From Paenimyroides ummariense (lineage in GTDB: Bacteria > Bacteroidota > Bacteroidia > Flavobacteriales > Flavobacteriaceae): 64,000 nt of DNA. A program made the translations under genes and the position numbers. A model generated the notes under the pieces. The model was not told where the DNA came from. It did no database searches and worked only from the letters and a program-made list of their open reading frames with translations. Of the stretch, positions 1-8,364 are shown piece after piece (position 1 is the stretch's first letter; each line of letters starts with the position of its first letter). Location of the stretch: contig NZ_FOVI01000001.1 of the NCBI RefSeq assembly GCF_900115115.1, positions 186,001 to 250,000 of the forward strand. Direction: 5' to 3'.

Positions 1-934
1 CAGTTTGCCTGCCAATGTACAAATAACCATTTTTGTCCAGAAGTTGTTGCAATATACTTTCTTCTATTTCATTTAAGCGTTTATAATCGTTTTCATACGG
101 CATTCCGTTATTGCTGTGTCCGTTAAATTTAAATGTAATAACAGCTATCCAAGGATGTGAAGCCTTGCTATCCCAATTAAGAAGATTCGAATTTACAACG
201 GCGATTAAATTGTTTCCGTTTTTTAATTCTGCTTCTAAAATTGAATATTCATCTTCTTCTGTGTTATAACGAACACCATCGTACTTTTCAATAAATTCTT
301 TTTGTCGCCAAATTAAAAAATCTTTCAGTTTTGTAATTGGTATCAATTCTTTTTTAGCTTCATTCTTGCTGATTACCTGCAAATTATCGATATTATTTAC
401 AAAGTCAAGTTCACCCAAATAATTGTCCAAGAAAATATAAATTCCATTGGCTATTTGATCTTTATTTTCTTCGGTTAGATCATCATGAATTACGGTAATA
501 TCTATTTCGTCAGGATAATCAGCATAATCATTTGAATAAAAAGATAAATTATCGCTATCAAACTTATATTCCCCCATATTAATTGCTAGATTTTCAATAT
601 CTAACGCTGGTTTTAAAGCAGTGAATTTCCAACCAATGATCTTTGGAGCATGTTCTACAAGTTCTTCAACAAAAACAATATTTTTAATATTACTATCAGC
701 AGTAAAAATTAATTCAACAGTATTGTCGTTGTACATTCCAGTTAAATAAAAGTACCCATCTTTAAGCTCTTCAAGTTTATAAGAAAGTTTATCAAAGAAG
801 TCTTTTTCAATGTTTTTATTCTCCTTTACTATGTTAAAAAAGATTTTTTCATTGTTCTGAAACCAGTTCCAAAAATCACTATAGCTTTTTATTGACTCAT
901 CCTTCTTTGCGAAAATATTTTTTAGAAAACTCAT
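1..934 (-). CDS. DUF695 domain protein, 3' end beyond the window
   Basis: An uninterrupted reading frame starts at an ATG and runs at least 311 codons to the window edge, so the stop codon is not seen. The N-terminal half is acidic and aromatic-rich, with FWNWF and WKFTALKPA stretches that I recall from DUF695 proteins. The far end carries HPWIAVITF followed by NNGMP and a Glu-rich helix, also typical of DUF695. No signal peptide or membrane segment is visible, so it should be cytoplasmic. Its biochemical role is unknown. It is transcribed in the same direction as lepA, but a strong terminator separates the two, so it is probably a separate unit. Confidence 0.7.
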   Translation of the reverse strand, partial: MSFLKNIFAKKDESIKSYSDFWNWFQNNEKIFFNIVKENKNIEKDFFDKLSYKLEELKDGYFYLTGMYNDNTVELIFTADSNIKNIVFVEELVEHAPKIIGWKFTALKPALDIENLAINMGEYKFDSDNLSFYSNDYADYPDEIDITVIHDDLTEENKDQIANGIYIFLDNYLGELDFVNNIDNLQVISKNEAKKELIPITKLKDFLIWRQKEFIEKYDGVRYNTEEDEYSILEAELKNGNNLIAVVNSNLLNWDSKASHPWIAVITFKFNGHSNNGMPYENDYKRLNEIEESILQQLLDKNGYLYIGRQT

Positions 935-1016
935 CTATTAAATTTATGTATTTTATTTATCGTTTATAATCAAAATATACAAGGTAATGTAAAATATTCA
1001 AATACTAAAAAAAAGT

Positions 1017-1044
1017 AAACCTATCCGTATAATTGGATAGGTTT
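1017..1044 (-). terminator. Rho-independent terminator of lepA
   Basis: A 10-bp perfect stem (AAACCTATCC / GGATAGGTTT) encloses an 8-nt loop. On the minus strand it is followed by ACTTTTTTTT. It lies about 40 nt past the lepA stop codon. Confidence 0.85.
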
Positions 1045-1084
1045 TCTATTATCTAAAAACTATAAACTAAAAGCCTACAACTAA

Positions 1085-2881
1085 TTAATCATTTAATTTT
1101 AAAACAGCCATAAATGCCGATTGCGGTATTTCTACGTTACCCACCTGACGCATACGTTTTTTACCTGCTTTTTGTTTTTCTAACAGCTTACGTTTACGCG
1201 AAATATCACCACCGTAACATTTTGCAGTAACGTCTTTACGCAATGCTTTAATGGTTTCACGTGCAATAATTTTCGCTCCGATTGCTGCCTGAATTGGAAT
1301 ATCGAACTGTTGGCGAGGGATTAGCTCACGTAATTTCTCACACATTTTTTTTCCGATATGATACGCATTATCTTCGTGAATTAATGCAGAAAGCGCGTCC
1401 ACATTTTGTCCGTTTAACAATACATCTAAACGGACTAATTTAGACGATCGCATACCAATTGGGTGGTAATCAAACGAAGCGTATCCTTTTGAAACCGTTT
1501 TTAATCGATCGTAGAAATCAAATACAATTTCTGCCAAAGGCATATCAAAATTCAATTCAACTCGACTTTCTGTTAAATAGGTTTGATTCGTAATTTGTCC
1601 GCGTTTTTCGATACACAAACTCATTACCTGTCCCACAAAATCAGATTTTGTAATGATTGTAGCTTTAATAAAAGGCTCTTCTACACGGTCTAATTTCGAT
1701 GGTTCCGGTAAATCAGACGGGTTATTTACCACAAACGGAGTATCTGGTTCTTTTTTAGTGTACGCAAAATACGAAACGTTAGGAACCGTAGTAATCACGG
1801 TCATATTAAACTCTCGCTCTAAACGTTCCTGGATAATTTCCATGTGCAACATTCCCAAGAATCCACAACGGAAACCAAAACCTAAAGCCGCAGAACTTTC
1901 TGCCTGAAAAACCAACGAAGCATCGTTCAACTGCAATTTTTCCATCGATGCACGTAAATCTTCGTAATCTTCGGTATCAACAGGGTAAATTCCGGCAAAA
2001 ACCATTGGTTTTACATCCTCAAAACCGGTAATCATATTTTTGGTAGGATTTACAGCATCGGTAATGGTGTCACCTACTTTTACTTCTTTAGCTTCTTTAA
2101 TTCCCGAAATTAAATAACCAACATCGCCTGCAGAAATTTTTTGTTTAGGTACTTGGTTTAATTTCAACGTACCTACTTCATCGGCATAATATTCATTGCC
2201 AGTTGCCATGAATTTTATCTTCTGGTTCTTTTTAATTTCACCGTTCAATACACGGAAAATAACTTCAATTCCACGGAAAGGATTGTAGTGCGAATCAAAA
2301 ATCAACGCTTGTAAAGGTTCGTCTAGATTTCCTTTTGGTGCAGGAATTTTCTCAATAATAGCAGCCAAAATATTTTCGACACCAAAACCGGTTTTACCCG
2401 ATGCGTGAATAATATCTTCTAACTTACAACCCAATAAATCAATAATATCATCGCTTACTTCTTCTGGGTTTGCTGATGGTAAATCAACTTTATTCAACAC
2501 GGGAATAATTTCTAAATCATTCTCTAATGCCAAATAAAGGTTTGAAATTGTCTGAGCCTGAATACTTTGTGCTGCATCAACAATCAACAAAGCACCTTCG
2601 CAGGCAGCAATTGATCGAGAAACTTCGTACGAAAAATCTACGTGTCCCGGAGTATCAATCAAATTCAAGATATAATCTTCGCCTTTGTATTTGTATTCCA
2701 TTTGAATGGCGTGACTTTTAATTGTGATACCACGTTCTCTTTCAAGATCCATATTATCAAGCAATTGCGCTTTTTCTTCGCGAGCTGTCACGGTTTGTGT
2801 GGCACCCAATAATCGGTCTGCCAGGGTACTTTTACCGTGGTCAATATGGGCTATAATACAGAAGTTTCTAATATTTTTCAT
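1085..2881 (-). CDS. lepA: Elongation factor 4 (LepA), ribosome-associated GTPase
   Basis: This is a 598-residue translational GTPase that acts on stalled or mis-translocated ribosomes. The protein opens [19 protein letters not shown], which contains the P-loop. DTPGHVDF (G3) and NKVDLP (G4) follow, then the EF4-specific C-terminal domain ending in [13 protein letters not shown] and an Ala/Leu tail. Length and domain order are normal for the family. An upstream in-frame ATG at 2959 would add 26 Arg-rich residues, but those are translated from a GC-rich repeat in the leader and do not belong to the family, so the ATG at 2881 was chosen. It is a single-gene unit with its own terminator. Confidence 0.97.
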   Translation of the reverse strand: MKNIRNFCIIAHIDHGKSTLADRLLGATQTVTAREEKAQLLDNMDLERERGITIKSHAIQMEYKYKGEDYILNLIDTPGHVDFSYEVSRSIAACEGALLIVDAAQSIQAQTISNLYLALENDLEIIPVLNKVDLPSANPEEVSDDIIDLLGCKLEDIIHASGKTGFGVENILAAIIEKIPAPKGNLDEPLQALIFDSHYNPFRGIEVIFRVLNGEIKKNQKIKFMATGNEYYADEVGTLKLNQVPKQKISAGDVGYLISGIKEAKEVKVGDTITDAVNPTKNMITGFEDVKPMVFAGIYPVDTEDYEDLRASMEKLQLNDASLVFQAESSAALGFGFRCGFLGMLHMEIIQERLEREFNMTVITTVPNVSYFAYTKKEPDTPFVVNNPSDLPEPSKLDRVEEPFIKATIITKSDFVGQVMSLCIEKRGQITNQTYLTESRVELNFDMPLAEIVFDFYDRLKTVSKGYASFDYHPIGMRSSKLVRLDVLLNGQNVDALSALIHEDNAYHIGKKMCEKLRELIPRQQFDIPIQAAIGAKIIARETIKALRKDVTAKCYGGDISRKRKLLEKQKAGKKRMRQVGNVEIPQSAFMAVLKLND

Positions 2882-2910
2882 TGGTGTAAATTGTAAAAAA
2901 TAAATTGTTC

Positions 2911-3002
2911 TTTGGGCGTGCCGTTCGTCGTTCCTCCTTCGTCGGGCTATGCGCTTCAAGTCCTCATTCTTGCGGGCTTTTCGCTTCTATCTCTCACGCA
3001 GT
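2911..3002. repeat. GC-rich intergenic element with a 30-bp tandem repeat, in the lepA leader
   Basis: This block is clearly richer in G and C than the AT-rich DNA around it. Two consecutive 30-bp units (2941-2970 and 2971-3000) match at 19 of 30 positions and share CGGGCT, CGCTTC and CTCA. It begins GGGCGTGCC and ends CACGCAG. From memory, very similar modules are scattered between genes in many flavobacterial genomes; I have not checked this. A probable -7 box lies just upstream on the minus strand, so the element would be transcribed as 5' leader of lepA. Confidence 0.65.
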
Positions 3003-3021
3003 TACCAAAGGCTACAAATTG

Positions 3022-3029
3022 CAAATATA
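3022..3029 (-). promoter_or_regulatory. Probable -7 element for lepA
   Basis: The minus strand reads TATATTTG, an exact match to the Bacteroidota -7 consensus TAnnTTTG. No clear TTG was found 17-23 nt upstream. It would give a leader of roughly 130 nt containing the GC-rich repeat. Confidence 0.45.
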
Positions 3030-3133
3030 GTTTATTTTTAGGCTAATTTTTTATATCATATATAATTAATTTTTCATAAAACAATATTAAAATCGTATCT
3101 TTAGTAAATTACTAATCAATTAAATATAACATT

Positions 3134-3850
3134 ATGAAGTTAATAAATATTCAACTATCATTATTATTTTCCCTTTTAGTTTACACGAATATGTTTGGAC
3201 AGGTATTATCATCATCACCAGACGTATTAGGAAAAGTTTCCGCTCCAGTAATACCAACTAATAGTGGGATTGAATCTCTCAGGTTTACAAATTTTTCTTC
3301 GGATAAAGTTAGTACCCTAGGTTCCCAATTTGTTAATGATAAATTTAGTGAAGCAACTGTAAATAATGGCTCTCAATATTTTGATTTAAGATATAATAAT
3401 TACAGTGGTTATTTTGAATATAAAAAATCTCCAACTGAGGTAATAAATTTATCTAAGGAAAAAAATAACGAAATTACTTTTAAAGACGGTAGAAAATATT
3501 TTCTAAAGCAATATAAAACTAACAAAGCTAGCAAAGAAGATTATTTATTAACTGTTGGAATTACTAATGCTAATGTTAAACTTTATAAATTAGATAGTGT
3601 TGAACTTATTCCTTATAAAGAATCTACCAATAGTTATGAAGAAAAAAAATTACCTGAATTCAAATTAAAAAAACCTTTGTATTTTATTGAATATGAAAAT
3701 ACTGTTAATCCAATACAGAAAAGCAAAGATTTAGAAAAGATCTTTCCCGATCATTCTAAAGAAATTAAAAAATTCATTAGTCAGAAAAATATTGACTTTA
3801 ATTCTGATGATATGATTTTAGTTCAGAACTTTTTAAATTCAATTTTATAG
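3134..3850 (+). CDS. Secreted protein of unknown function
   Basis: The 238-residue protein starts with a signal peptide (MKLINIQLSLLFSLLVYTN) cleaved near FGQ. The rest is polar, Lys- and Asn-rich, with alternating hydrophobic residues that suggest beta structure, and no cysteine or recognisable motif. A long Pro/Ser-rich stretch follows the signal. It stands alone, ends at a strong terminator, and has a possible weak -7 box (TATCTTTA) about 30 nt before the start codon. It is noticeably more AT-rich than its neighbours. I do not recognise the family. A periplasmic or surface location is inferred from the signal only. Confidence 0.6.
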   Translation: MKLINIQLSLLFSLLVYTNMFGQVLSSSPDVLGKVSAPVIPTNSGIESLRFTNFSSDKVSTLGSQFVNDKFSEATVNNGSQYFDLRYNNYSGYFEYKKSPTEVINLSKEKNNEITFKDGRKYFLKQYKTNKASKEDYLLTVGITNANVKLYKLDSVELIPYKESTNSYEEKKLPEFKLKKPLYFIEYENTVNPIQKSKDLEKIFPDHSKEIKKFISQKNIDFNSDDMILVQNFLNSIL

Positions 3851-3866
3851 ATGTTGAAGATATAAA

Positions 3867-3907
3867 GTAAAATAAAATCTCGACATATTGCCGAGATTTT
3901 ATTTTAC
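3867..3907. terminator. Bidirectional terminator between convergent genes
   Basis: A 16-bp perfect stem (GTAAAATAAAATCTCG and its complement) encloses a 9-nt loop. It serves the secreted unknown on the plus strand and overlaps the last codons of the OsmC gene on the minus strand. Confidence 0.8.
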
Positions 3908-4279
3908 TATAATAGGGCTTTGCAGTATTTTATTAATCGGACATTTTTGGGCAATTACGTGTAATCTTTTTTCTTGTTCATCGGTTAAATTACCTGTAAA
4001 AGAAACCTTCTTTATAAAAATAGTTGTTCCCGGAGTTGTTTCGGTATCAATTTCAACATCTACAAAAACATCATCCAACAACCATTTGCTTCGGTTGGCG
4101 TACATTTTAACGGTCATTGCAACACAACCTGCCAACGCTGCGGCTAATAATTCTTTTGGTTTTGGACCCAGATTTTGACCGCCTTCATCGATCGGCATAT
4201 CGGTAATAAATTCCGAAGTTGGTGAAGTAACTACCGTTTTATAATTTTCTGCGCCAATTTTTGCTGTGACTTTTTCCAT
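3899..4279 (-). CDS. OsmC/Ohr family peroxiredoxin-like protein
   Basis: This 126-residue protein has the OsmC fold signatures. KPKELLAAALAGC carries the first conserved cysteine (C52), and the second (C113) is in CPINKIL. In this family the two cysteines reduce organic hydroperoxides, recharged by dithiols. The 'MPIDEGGQNLGPKP' lead-in is typical of the YhfA/OsmC-like branch rather than Ohr proper. It starts 2 nt after the stop of the pirin gene, so the two are probably translationally coupled in a small oxidative-stress operon. The exact subfamily is uncertain. Confidence 0.85.
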   Translation of the reverse strand: MEKVTAKIGAENYKTVVTSPTSEFITDMPIDEGGQNLGPKPKELLAAALAGCVAMTVKMYANRSKWLLDDVFVDVEIDTETTPGTTIFIKKVSFTGNLTDEQEKRLHVIAQKCPINKILQSPIIVK

Positions 4280-4281
4280 TA

Positions 4282-5169
4282 TTAACCTTTCTTAAACGAA
4301 TCAACAGGTAACGGAACAAAATCGGTTTCACCAGGAACTTTCGGGAATTCTTGTGCTTGCCATTTTAATTTAGCTTCTTCAATTTTTTCACGAGACGATG
4401 ATACAAAATTCCAATAAATAAAACGTTCTTCAGGAAAAGGTTCGCCGCCAAACAAATAAATAGTAGATCCCGCTTTAATATCAAAAGTACATAAATGCGC
4501 ATCTTTAGTTATTAGAATTTGTTTTTCGCCAAAAGCACTTTCGTTGGTAGAAACTTCGCCTTCTAAAATATACAAACCGCTTTCACCATACAATCTATCA
4601 TGTAAATTAACGGTCATATCTTCGTGTGCTTTTATTTCAATCATATACAACTTACTGTAAACGGGAACTCCGGACTTTTTGTCTTCAAACTCACCTGCAA
4701 TCAATTTAAAATCTGCTGCTCCTTCTTTCCAAGTCGGTAAATCCTTTGCCTCAATATGTATAAAATTCGGTTCCATATCTTCCAAATCTTTCGGCAAAGC
4801 AATCCAAATCTGTAAACCGTGCATAGTTTTATCAACCGTTCTTAAATAATCGGGCGTTCTTTCAGAATGCACTACACCTTTTCCGGCAGTCATCCAATTT
4901 ACAGCTCCGGGCTTAATAACAATATCGTTCCCCAAACTGTCTTTATGTGCTACAGCGCCATCAAACAAAAAGGTTAATGTTGACAAGCCAATGTGCGGAT
5001 GCGGACCAACATCTAAATTCTCGTCTGCTGTCATGTGTGCCGGGCCCATGTGATCGATAAAAACAAACGGACCAATATTGCGTTTTTGTCTAAAAGGCAA
5101 CAATCTGCCTACCAAAAAATTACCGATATCGGCAGCTTTTTCTTCAAAAATAAAATCTATATTCGACAT
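4282..5169 (-). CDS. Pirin family protein (cupin, probable quercetin 2,3-dioxygenase-like)
   Basis: This 295-residue protein has two cupin halves. The metal ligands H57, H59, H101 and E103 sit in GPHPHIGLST and VVHSERT, essentially the numbering of human pirin. GPFVFIDHMGP near residue 33 is diagnostic. Bacterial pirins bind Fe and some act as quercetinases; the substrate here is unknown. I chose the ATG at 5169. A GTG three codons upstream would give MKLMSN but is less likely. It is first in a two-gene operon with the OsmC-like protein, which suggests a role in oxidative stress. Confidence 0.9.
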   Translation of the reverse strand: MSNIDFIFEEKAADIGNFLVGRLLPFRQKRNIGPFVFIDHMGPAHMTADENLDVGPHPHIGLSTLTFLFDGAVAHKDSLGNDIVIKPGAVNWMTAGKGVVHSERTPDYLRTVDKTMHGLQIWIALPKDLEDMEPNFIHIEAKDLPTWKEGAADFKLIAGEFEDKKSGVPVYSKLYMIEIKAHEDMTVNLHDRLYGESGLYILEGEVSTNESAFGEKQILITKDAHLCTFDIKAGSTIYLFGGEPFPEERFIYWNFVSSSREKIEEAKLKWQAQEFPKVPGETDFVPLPVDSFKKG

Positions 5170-5252
5170 AAGTTTCACTAATTAATGTTTCTAAAGATAT
5201 AAAAAACATCAGGAAACATCGTTAATTTACATTAAGTTTAAAATTATAAAAT

Positions 5253-5771
5253 ATGACCGAATTTGAAAAATACATACAGCGATATATAAATTTGATTCTT
5301 TCTGAAAACTGGTTAGATGAAATGAAAATTGTTTGTAACCAAACATTAGAAATTTATCAGTCATTAACCGAAGAACAAAGTAATTTTGCTTATGCTGATG
5401 GAAAATGGACTTTGAAAACATTATTGGAACATTTAACCGATGTAGAAAAAATATTTCATTACAGAGCATTACGTTTTGCAAGGAAAGATCAAACAGAACT
5501 TCCCGGATTTAATGAAGAAAATTATGCTAAAAACGGAACAGCAAACCAACAAGAATTACCTTCACTTATTGAAGAATTCCATTTAAACAGATTGCTTTCG
5601 CTTGCATTTTTTAATAAACTTACTTCAGAACAATTAGCACAAAAAGGAAACGCAAATGGGAATGAAGTATCGGTAGAAACCATCGGAAAGCTGATTGTAG
5701 GCCACAACATTCATCATTTAAACATTATTAAAGAACGCTATTTACCTAATTTAAAGTTTGATTTGGAATAA
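5253..5771 (+). CDS. DinB superfamily protein
   Basis: This 172-residue, mostly helical protein has the DinB/YfiT four-helix-bundle pattern: KWTLKTLLEHLTDVE with H60 near the first third, and VGHNIHHLNIIKERY with H151 and H155 near the end. These histidines form the usual metal site. Family members include thiol transferases (for example bacillithiol transferases) and proteins of unknown role, so the substrate cannot be given. It is divergent from the pirin operon and probably monocistronic. Confidence 0.8.
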   Translation: MTEFEKYIQRYINLILSENWLDEMKIVCNQTLEIYQSLTEEQSNFAYADGKWTLKTLLEHLTDVEKIFHYRALRFARKDQTELPGFNEENYAKNGTANQQELPSLIEEFHLNRLLSLAFFNKLTSEQLAQKGNANGNEVSVETIGKLIVGHNIHHLNIIKERYLPNLKFDLE

Positions 5772-5802
5772 AAACGGATTTCTCTCTTTAAAAATAATAG
5801 AT

Positions 5803-5810
5803 TAATTTTG
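5803..5810 (+). promoter_or_regulatory. Probable -7 element for dusB
   Basis: TAATTTTG matches TAnnTTTG exactly, 16 nt before the dusB start codon. No good -33 TTG is seen. Confidence 0.4.
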
Positions 5811-5826
5811 CATAAAATTTCATTGA

Positions 5827-6825
5827 ATGATTAAAATAGGAAAAATAGAATTACCCGAACATCCGCTTTTACTGGCACCTATGGAAGATGTAAGCGATCC
5901 GCCGTTTCGCCGTTTGTGCAAAATGCACGGTGCCGATATGATGTATTCTGAATTTATTTCGTCGGAAGGGTTGATTCGCGATGCAATGAAGAGCAAAATG
6001 AAATTGGATATTTTTGATTACGAGCGCCCTGTTGGTATTCAGATTTTTGGTGGCGATGAAGAAGCCATGCAGCTTTCGGCAAAGATTGTAGAAACTGTTC
6101 AGCCCGATTTGGTTGATATTAATTTTGGATGTCCCGTTAAAAAAGTAGTTTGCAAAGGTGCCGGTGCCGGAGTTTTAAAAGATGTTGATTTAATGATTCG
6201 GTTGACCAAAGCGGTTATCAGCGGAACTAACTTGCCTGTTACGGTAAAAACACGTTTGGGCTGGGACGAAGAGTCGATTAATATTGATGAAGTTGCCGAG
6301 CGTTTGCAAGATGTTGGCGTGCAGGCATTAACCATTCATGCACGTACGCGCGCACAAATGTACAAAGGACACAGCGATTGGACGCATATAGAACGTATTC
6401 ATAACAATCCGCGTATTAAAATTCCGATTTTTGGTAATGGAGATATTGATTCGCCTCAAAAAGCTAAAGAATACAAAGAACGTTTTGGCTTAGACGGTAT
6501 GATGATTGGTCGAGCTGCGATTGGTTATCCTTGGATTTTCAATGAAATTAAACATTATTTAGCTACAGGAGAAATTTTAGCTCCACCTACAATGAGTGAC
6601 CGATTGGAGGCAGCAAAAAATCATTTGATTTGGTCTATGGAATGGAAAGGCGAACGTTTGGGAATTGTAGAAATGCGCCGTCATTACACCAACTATTTTA
6701 AAGGAATTCACAGTTTTAAAGCACATCGTCAACGATTGGTTACAGAAGATGATCCCAACCAGCTTTTACGTATCTTTGATGAAATCGAAGATTTTTATAA
6801 AGATTACGTGATTGAACAATTATAA
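5827..6825 (+). CDS. dusB: tRNA-dihydrouridine synthase B
   Basis: This 332-residue flavoenzyme reduces uridine to dihydrouridine in the tRNA D-loop. It opens with LLAPMEDVSDPPFR (FMN-binding strand 1). The catalytic cysteine C102 is in NFGCPVKKVV, and KTRLGWD, THARTRAQMYKG and IFGNGDI follow, then MIGRAAIGYPWIF, which closes the TIM barrel. The C-terminal helical tRNA-binding domain is present. Length is normal for the DusB/Nifr3 group. It is monocistronic and ends in an elaborate inverted repeat. Confidence 0.96.
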   Translation: MIKIGKIELPEHPLLLAPMEDVSDPPFRRLCKMHGADMMYSEFISSEGLIRDAMKSKMKLDIFDYERPVGIQIFGGDEEAMQLSAKIVETVQPDLVDINFGCPVKKVVCKGAGAGVLKDVDLMIRLTKAVISGTNLPVTVKTRLGWDEESINIDEVAERLQDVGVQALTIHARTRAQMYKGHSDWTHIERIHNNPRIKIPIFGNGDIDSPQKAKEYKERFGLDGMMIGRAAIGYPWIFNEIKHYLATGEILAPPTMSDRLEAAKNHLIWSMEWKGERLGIVEMRRHYTNYFKGIHSFKAHRQRLVTEDDPNQLLRIFDEIEDFYKDYVIEQL

Positions 6826-6962
6826 AAAAGAGGTTTTCTTAAAGTGTAAGCTCTTGTCATTCCGGACTTGTTCCGGAATCTCATTATTTTAACTTTCGAA
6901 TATTATGAGAAGCTGAAACGAGTTCAGCTTGACAGTTTTAACTTTTAAGAAATCCTCTTTTT
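6825..6962. repeat. Nested inverted repeat: terminator-like outer stem holding an inverted doublet of 29-nt palindromic units
   Basis: Outer arms of about 20 bp (6825-6845 and 6941-6962) pair with one or two mismatches (AAAAAGAGGTTTTCTTAAA), and the plus strand then runs into TTTTTATTTT, as in a terminator. Inside are two 29-nt units in opposite orientation. One spans 6856-6884 (GTCA, a stem ATTCCGGA/TCCGGAAT, then TCTCAT). Its inverted partner spans 6905-6933 (ATGAGA, a stem AGCTGAA/TTCAGCT, then TGAC). Both share the GTCA head and TCTCAT tail with different palindromic cores. The plus-strand structure would be a three-way junction. Confidence 0.75.
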
Positions 6963-6991
6963 ATTTTCCCACATTTTAATATTATTTCCAA

Positions 6992-8338
6992 ATGAATTAT
7001 CATTCAAAATCAACCAATATATTACTGAATTTAGGCATTGAAGAGTTAAACGAAATGCAGCTTGCAGCGAACGAAACAATCTTAAATACAAACGAAACGC
7101 TGTTATTATCGCCTACGGGATCGGGAAAAACACTGGCGTTTTTGTATCCGCTTTATCAGTTGATCGATCCGGATGCCAATGGAATTCAAGCTTTGATTTT
7201 AGTTCCGTCAAGAGAATTAGGTTTGCAGATTGAGCAGGTTTGGAAAAAAATGGGGACAAATTATAAAGTAAACATTTGCTACGGCGGACATAGTATTGAT
7301 ACTGAAATAAAAAATCTGTCATCGCCACCAAGCGTTTTAATTGGAACTCCCGGACGAATTATGGATCACTTGGAAAGAGAATCGATCGATCCAAAAACCA
7401 TTAAAACATTGATTTTAGACGAGTTTGACAAATCGTTGCAATTAGGCTTTCACGAACAAATGTCGTTCATTATTGCGCGTTTACAAAATGTTGACAAGCG
7501 TGTTTTGGTATCGGCAACCAATGCCATCGAAATTCCAAAATACACCAAAATATCAAAACCAACTACTTTAAATTTCATTTATCAAACCGAAGAAAACTTC
7601 TCTTTATTAGAAGTCAAAAAAGTCATTTCAGAAGAAAAAGACAAGCTAAACACACTATTTCATTTAATCTGTAATTTAAATTCCGAAGCCGGAATTATTT
7701 TCTGTAATCACAGAGATGCGGTTGAAAGAATATCGAACACTTTAAATGAAAGAGGAATTGTTGCAACCTATTATCATGGCGGAATGGATCAGGACGAACG
7801 CGAACGTGGACTTATTCAGTTTAGAAACGGAAGTGTACCATATTTAATCACGACCGATTTGGCTGCACGCGGATTGGATATTCCGGACATTAAACACGTA
7901 ATTCACTATCATTTGCCGTTTAAAGAAGAAGAGTTTAGGCACAGAAACGGTAGAACGGCACGTATGAAAAGTGAAGGAACGGCGTATTTGATTATCCATG
8001 AAGACGAGAAAAAAATGGATTATATTGATTACGGAATGCCCGTTTTTAAATTAGATAAATCAGCTTCTACTCCAAAGCAACCTCTATTTGAAACTTTGTA
8101 TATTAGCGGAGGCAAGAAAAACAAACTAAATAAAATTGATATTGTTGGATTTTTATCGCAAAAAGGAAATTTAGAAAAAGGAGATTTAGGCTTGATTGAA
8201 GTGAAAGACTTTATATCATTCGCAGCCGTAAAGCGATCTAAAATTCAACAATTGTTAAAAGATATTAAAGATCAGAAAATGAAAGGTAAAAAATATAAAA
8301 TTGCCATTGCAAGATCTGTTCAAAGTAAAGAAGAATAA
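6992..8338 (+). CDS. DEAD-box-like RNA helicase with DbpA-type C-terminus (DEFD variant)
   Basis: All helicase motifs are present in order over 448 residues: Q motif (NEMQ, 20-23), Walker A PTGSGKT (41-47), PSREL, TPGR, motif II DEFD (143-146), SAT (174-176), IIFCNHRD, TDLAARGLD, and motif VI as HRNGRTAR. The last ~75 residues resemble the DbpA RNA-binding domain (GFLSQKG...LGLIEVKDFISFAAV), which targets 23S rRNA, so a role in 50S assembly is likely. Motif II with Phe instead of Ala, and motif VI with Asn and Ala, depart from the canonical DEAD and HRIGRTGR. Confidence 0.92.
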   Translation: MNYHSKSTNILLNLGIEELNEMQLAANETILNTNETLLLSPTGSGKTLAFLYPLYQLIDPDANGIQALILVPSRELGLQIEQVWKKMGTNYKVNICYGGHSIDTEIKNLSSPPSVLIGTPGRIMDHLERESIDPKTIKTLILDEFDKSLQLGFHEQMSFIIARLQNVDKRVLVSATNAIEIPKYTKISKPTTLNFIYQTEENFSLLEVKKVISEEKDKLNTLFHLICNLNSEAGIIFCNHRDAVERISNTLNERGIVATYYHGGMDQDERERGLIQFRNGSVPYLITTDLAARGLDIPDIKHVIHYHLPFKEEEFRHRNGRTARMKSEGTAYLIIHEDEKKMDYIDYGMPVFKLDKSASTPKQPLFETLYISGGKKNKLNKIDIVGFLSQKGNLEKGDLGLIEVKDFISFAAVKRSKIQQLLKDIKDQKMKGKKYKIAIARSVQSKEE

Positions 8339-8340
8339 AA

Positions 8341-8364
8341 AAAGCATCTCAGTTGAGATGCTTT
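8341..8364. terminator. Bidirectional terminator, GCATCTCA stem
   Basis: AAAGCATCTCA pairs with TGAGATGCTTT around a 2-nt centre. It serves the helicase (plus) and the M48 protease (minus), whose last codons overlap it. A near-identical hairpin lies on the other side of the protease gene. Confidence 0.75.

Noticed and set aside
1653..2721. Plus-strand open frames inside lepA
   Set aside because: They are antisense shadows of a highly conserved gene, with no start context or family pattern.
2882..2959. N-terminal extension of LepA by 26 Arg-rich residues
   Set aside because: The extension is translated from the GC-rich repeat, while LepA proteins start at MKNIRN.
3888..4178. 96-codon plus-strand frame opposite the OsmC gene
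   Set aside because: It begins inside a terminator and mirrors OsmC codons.
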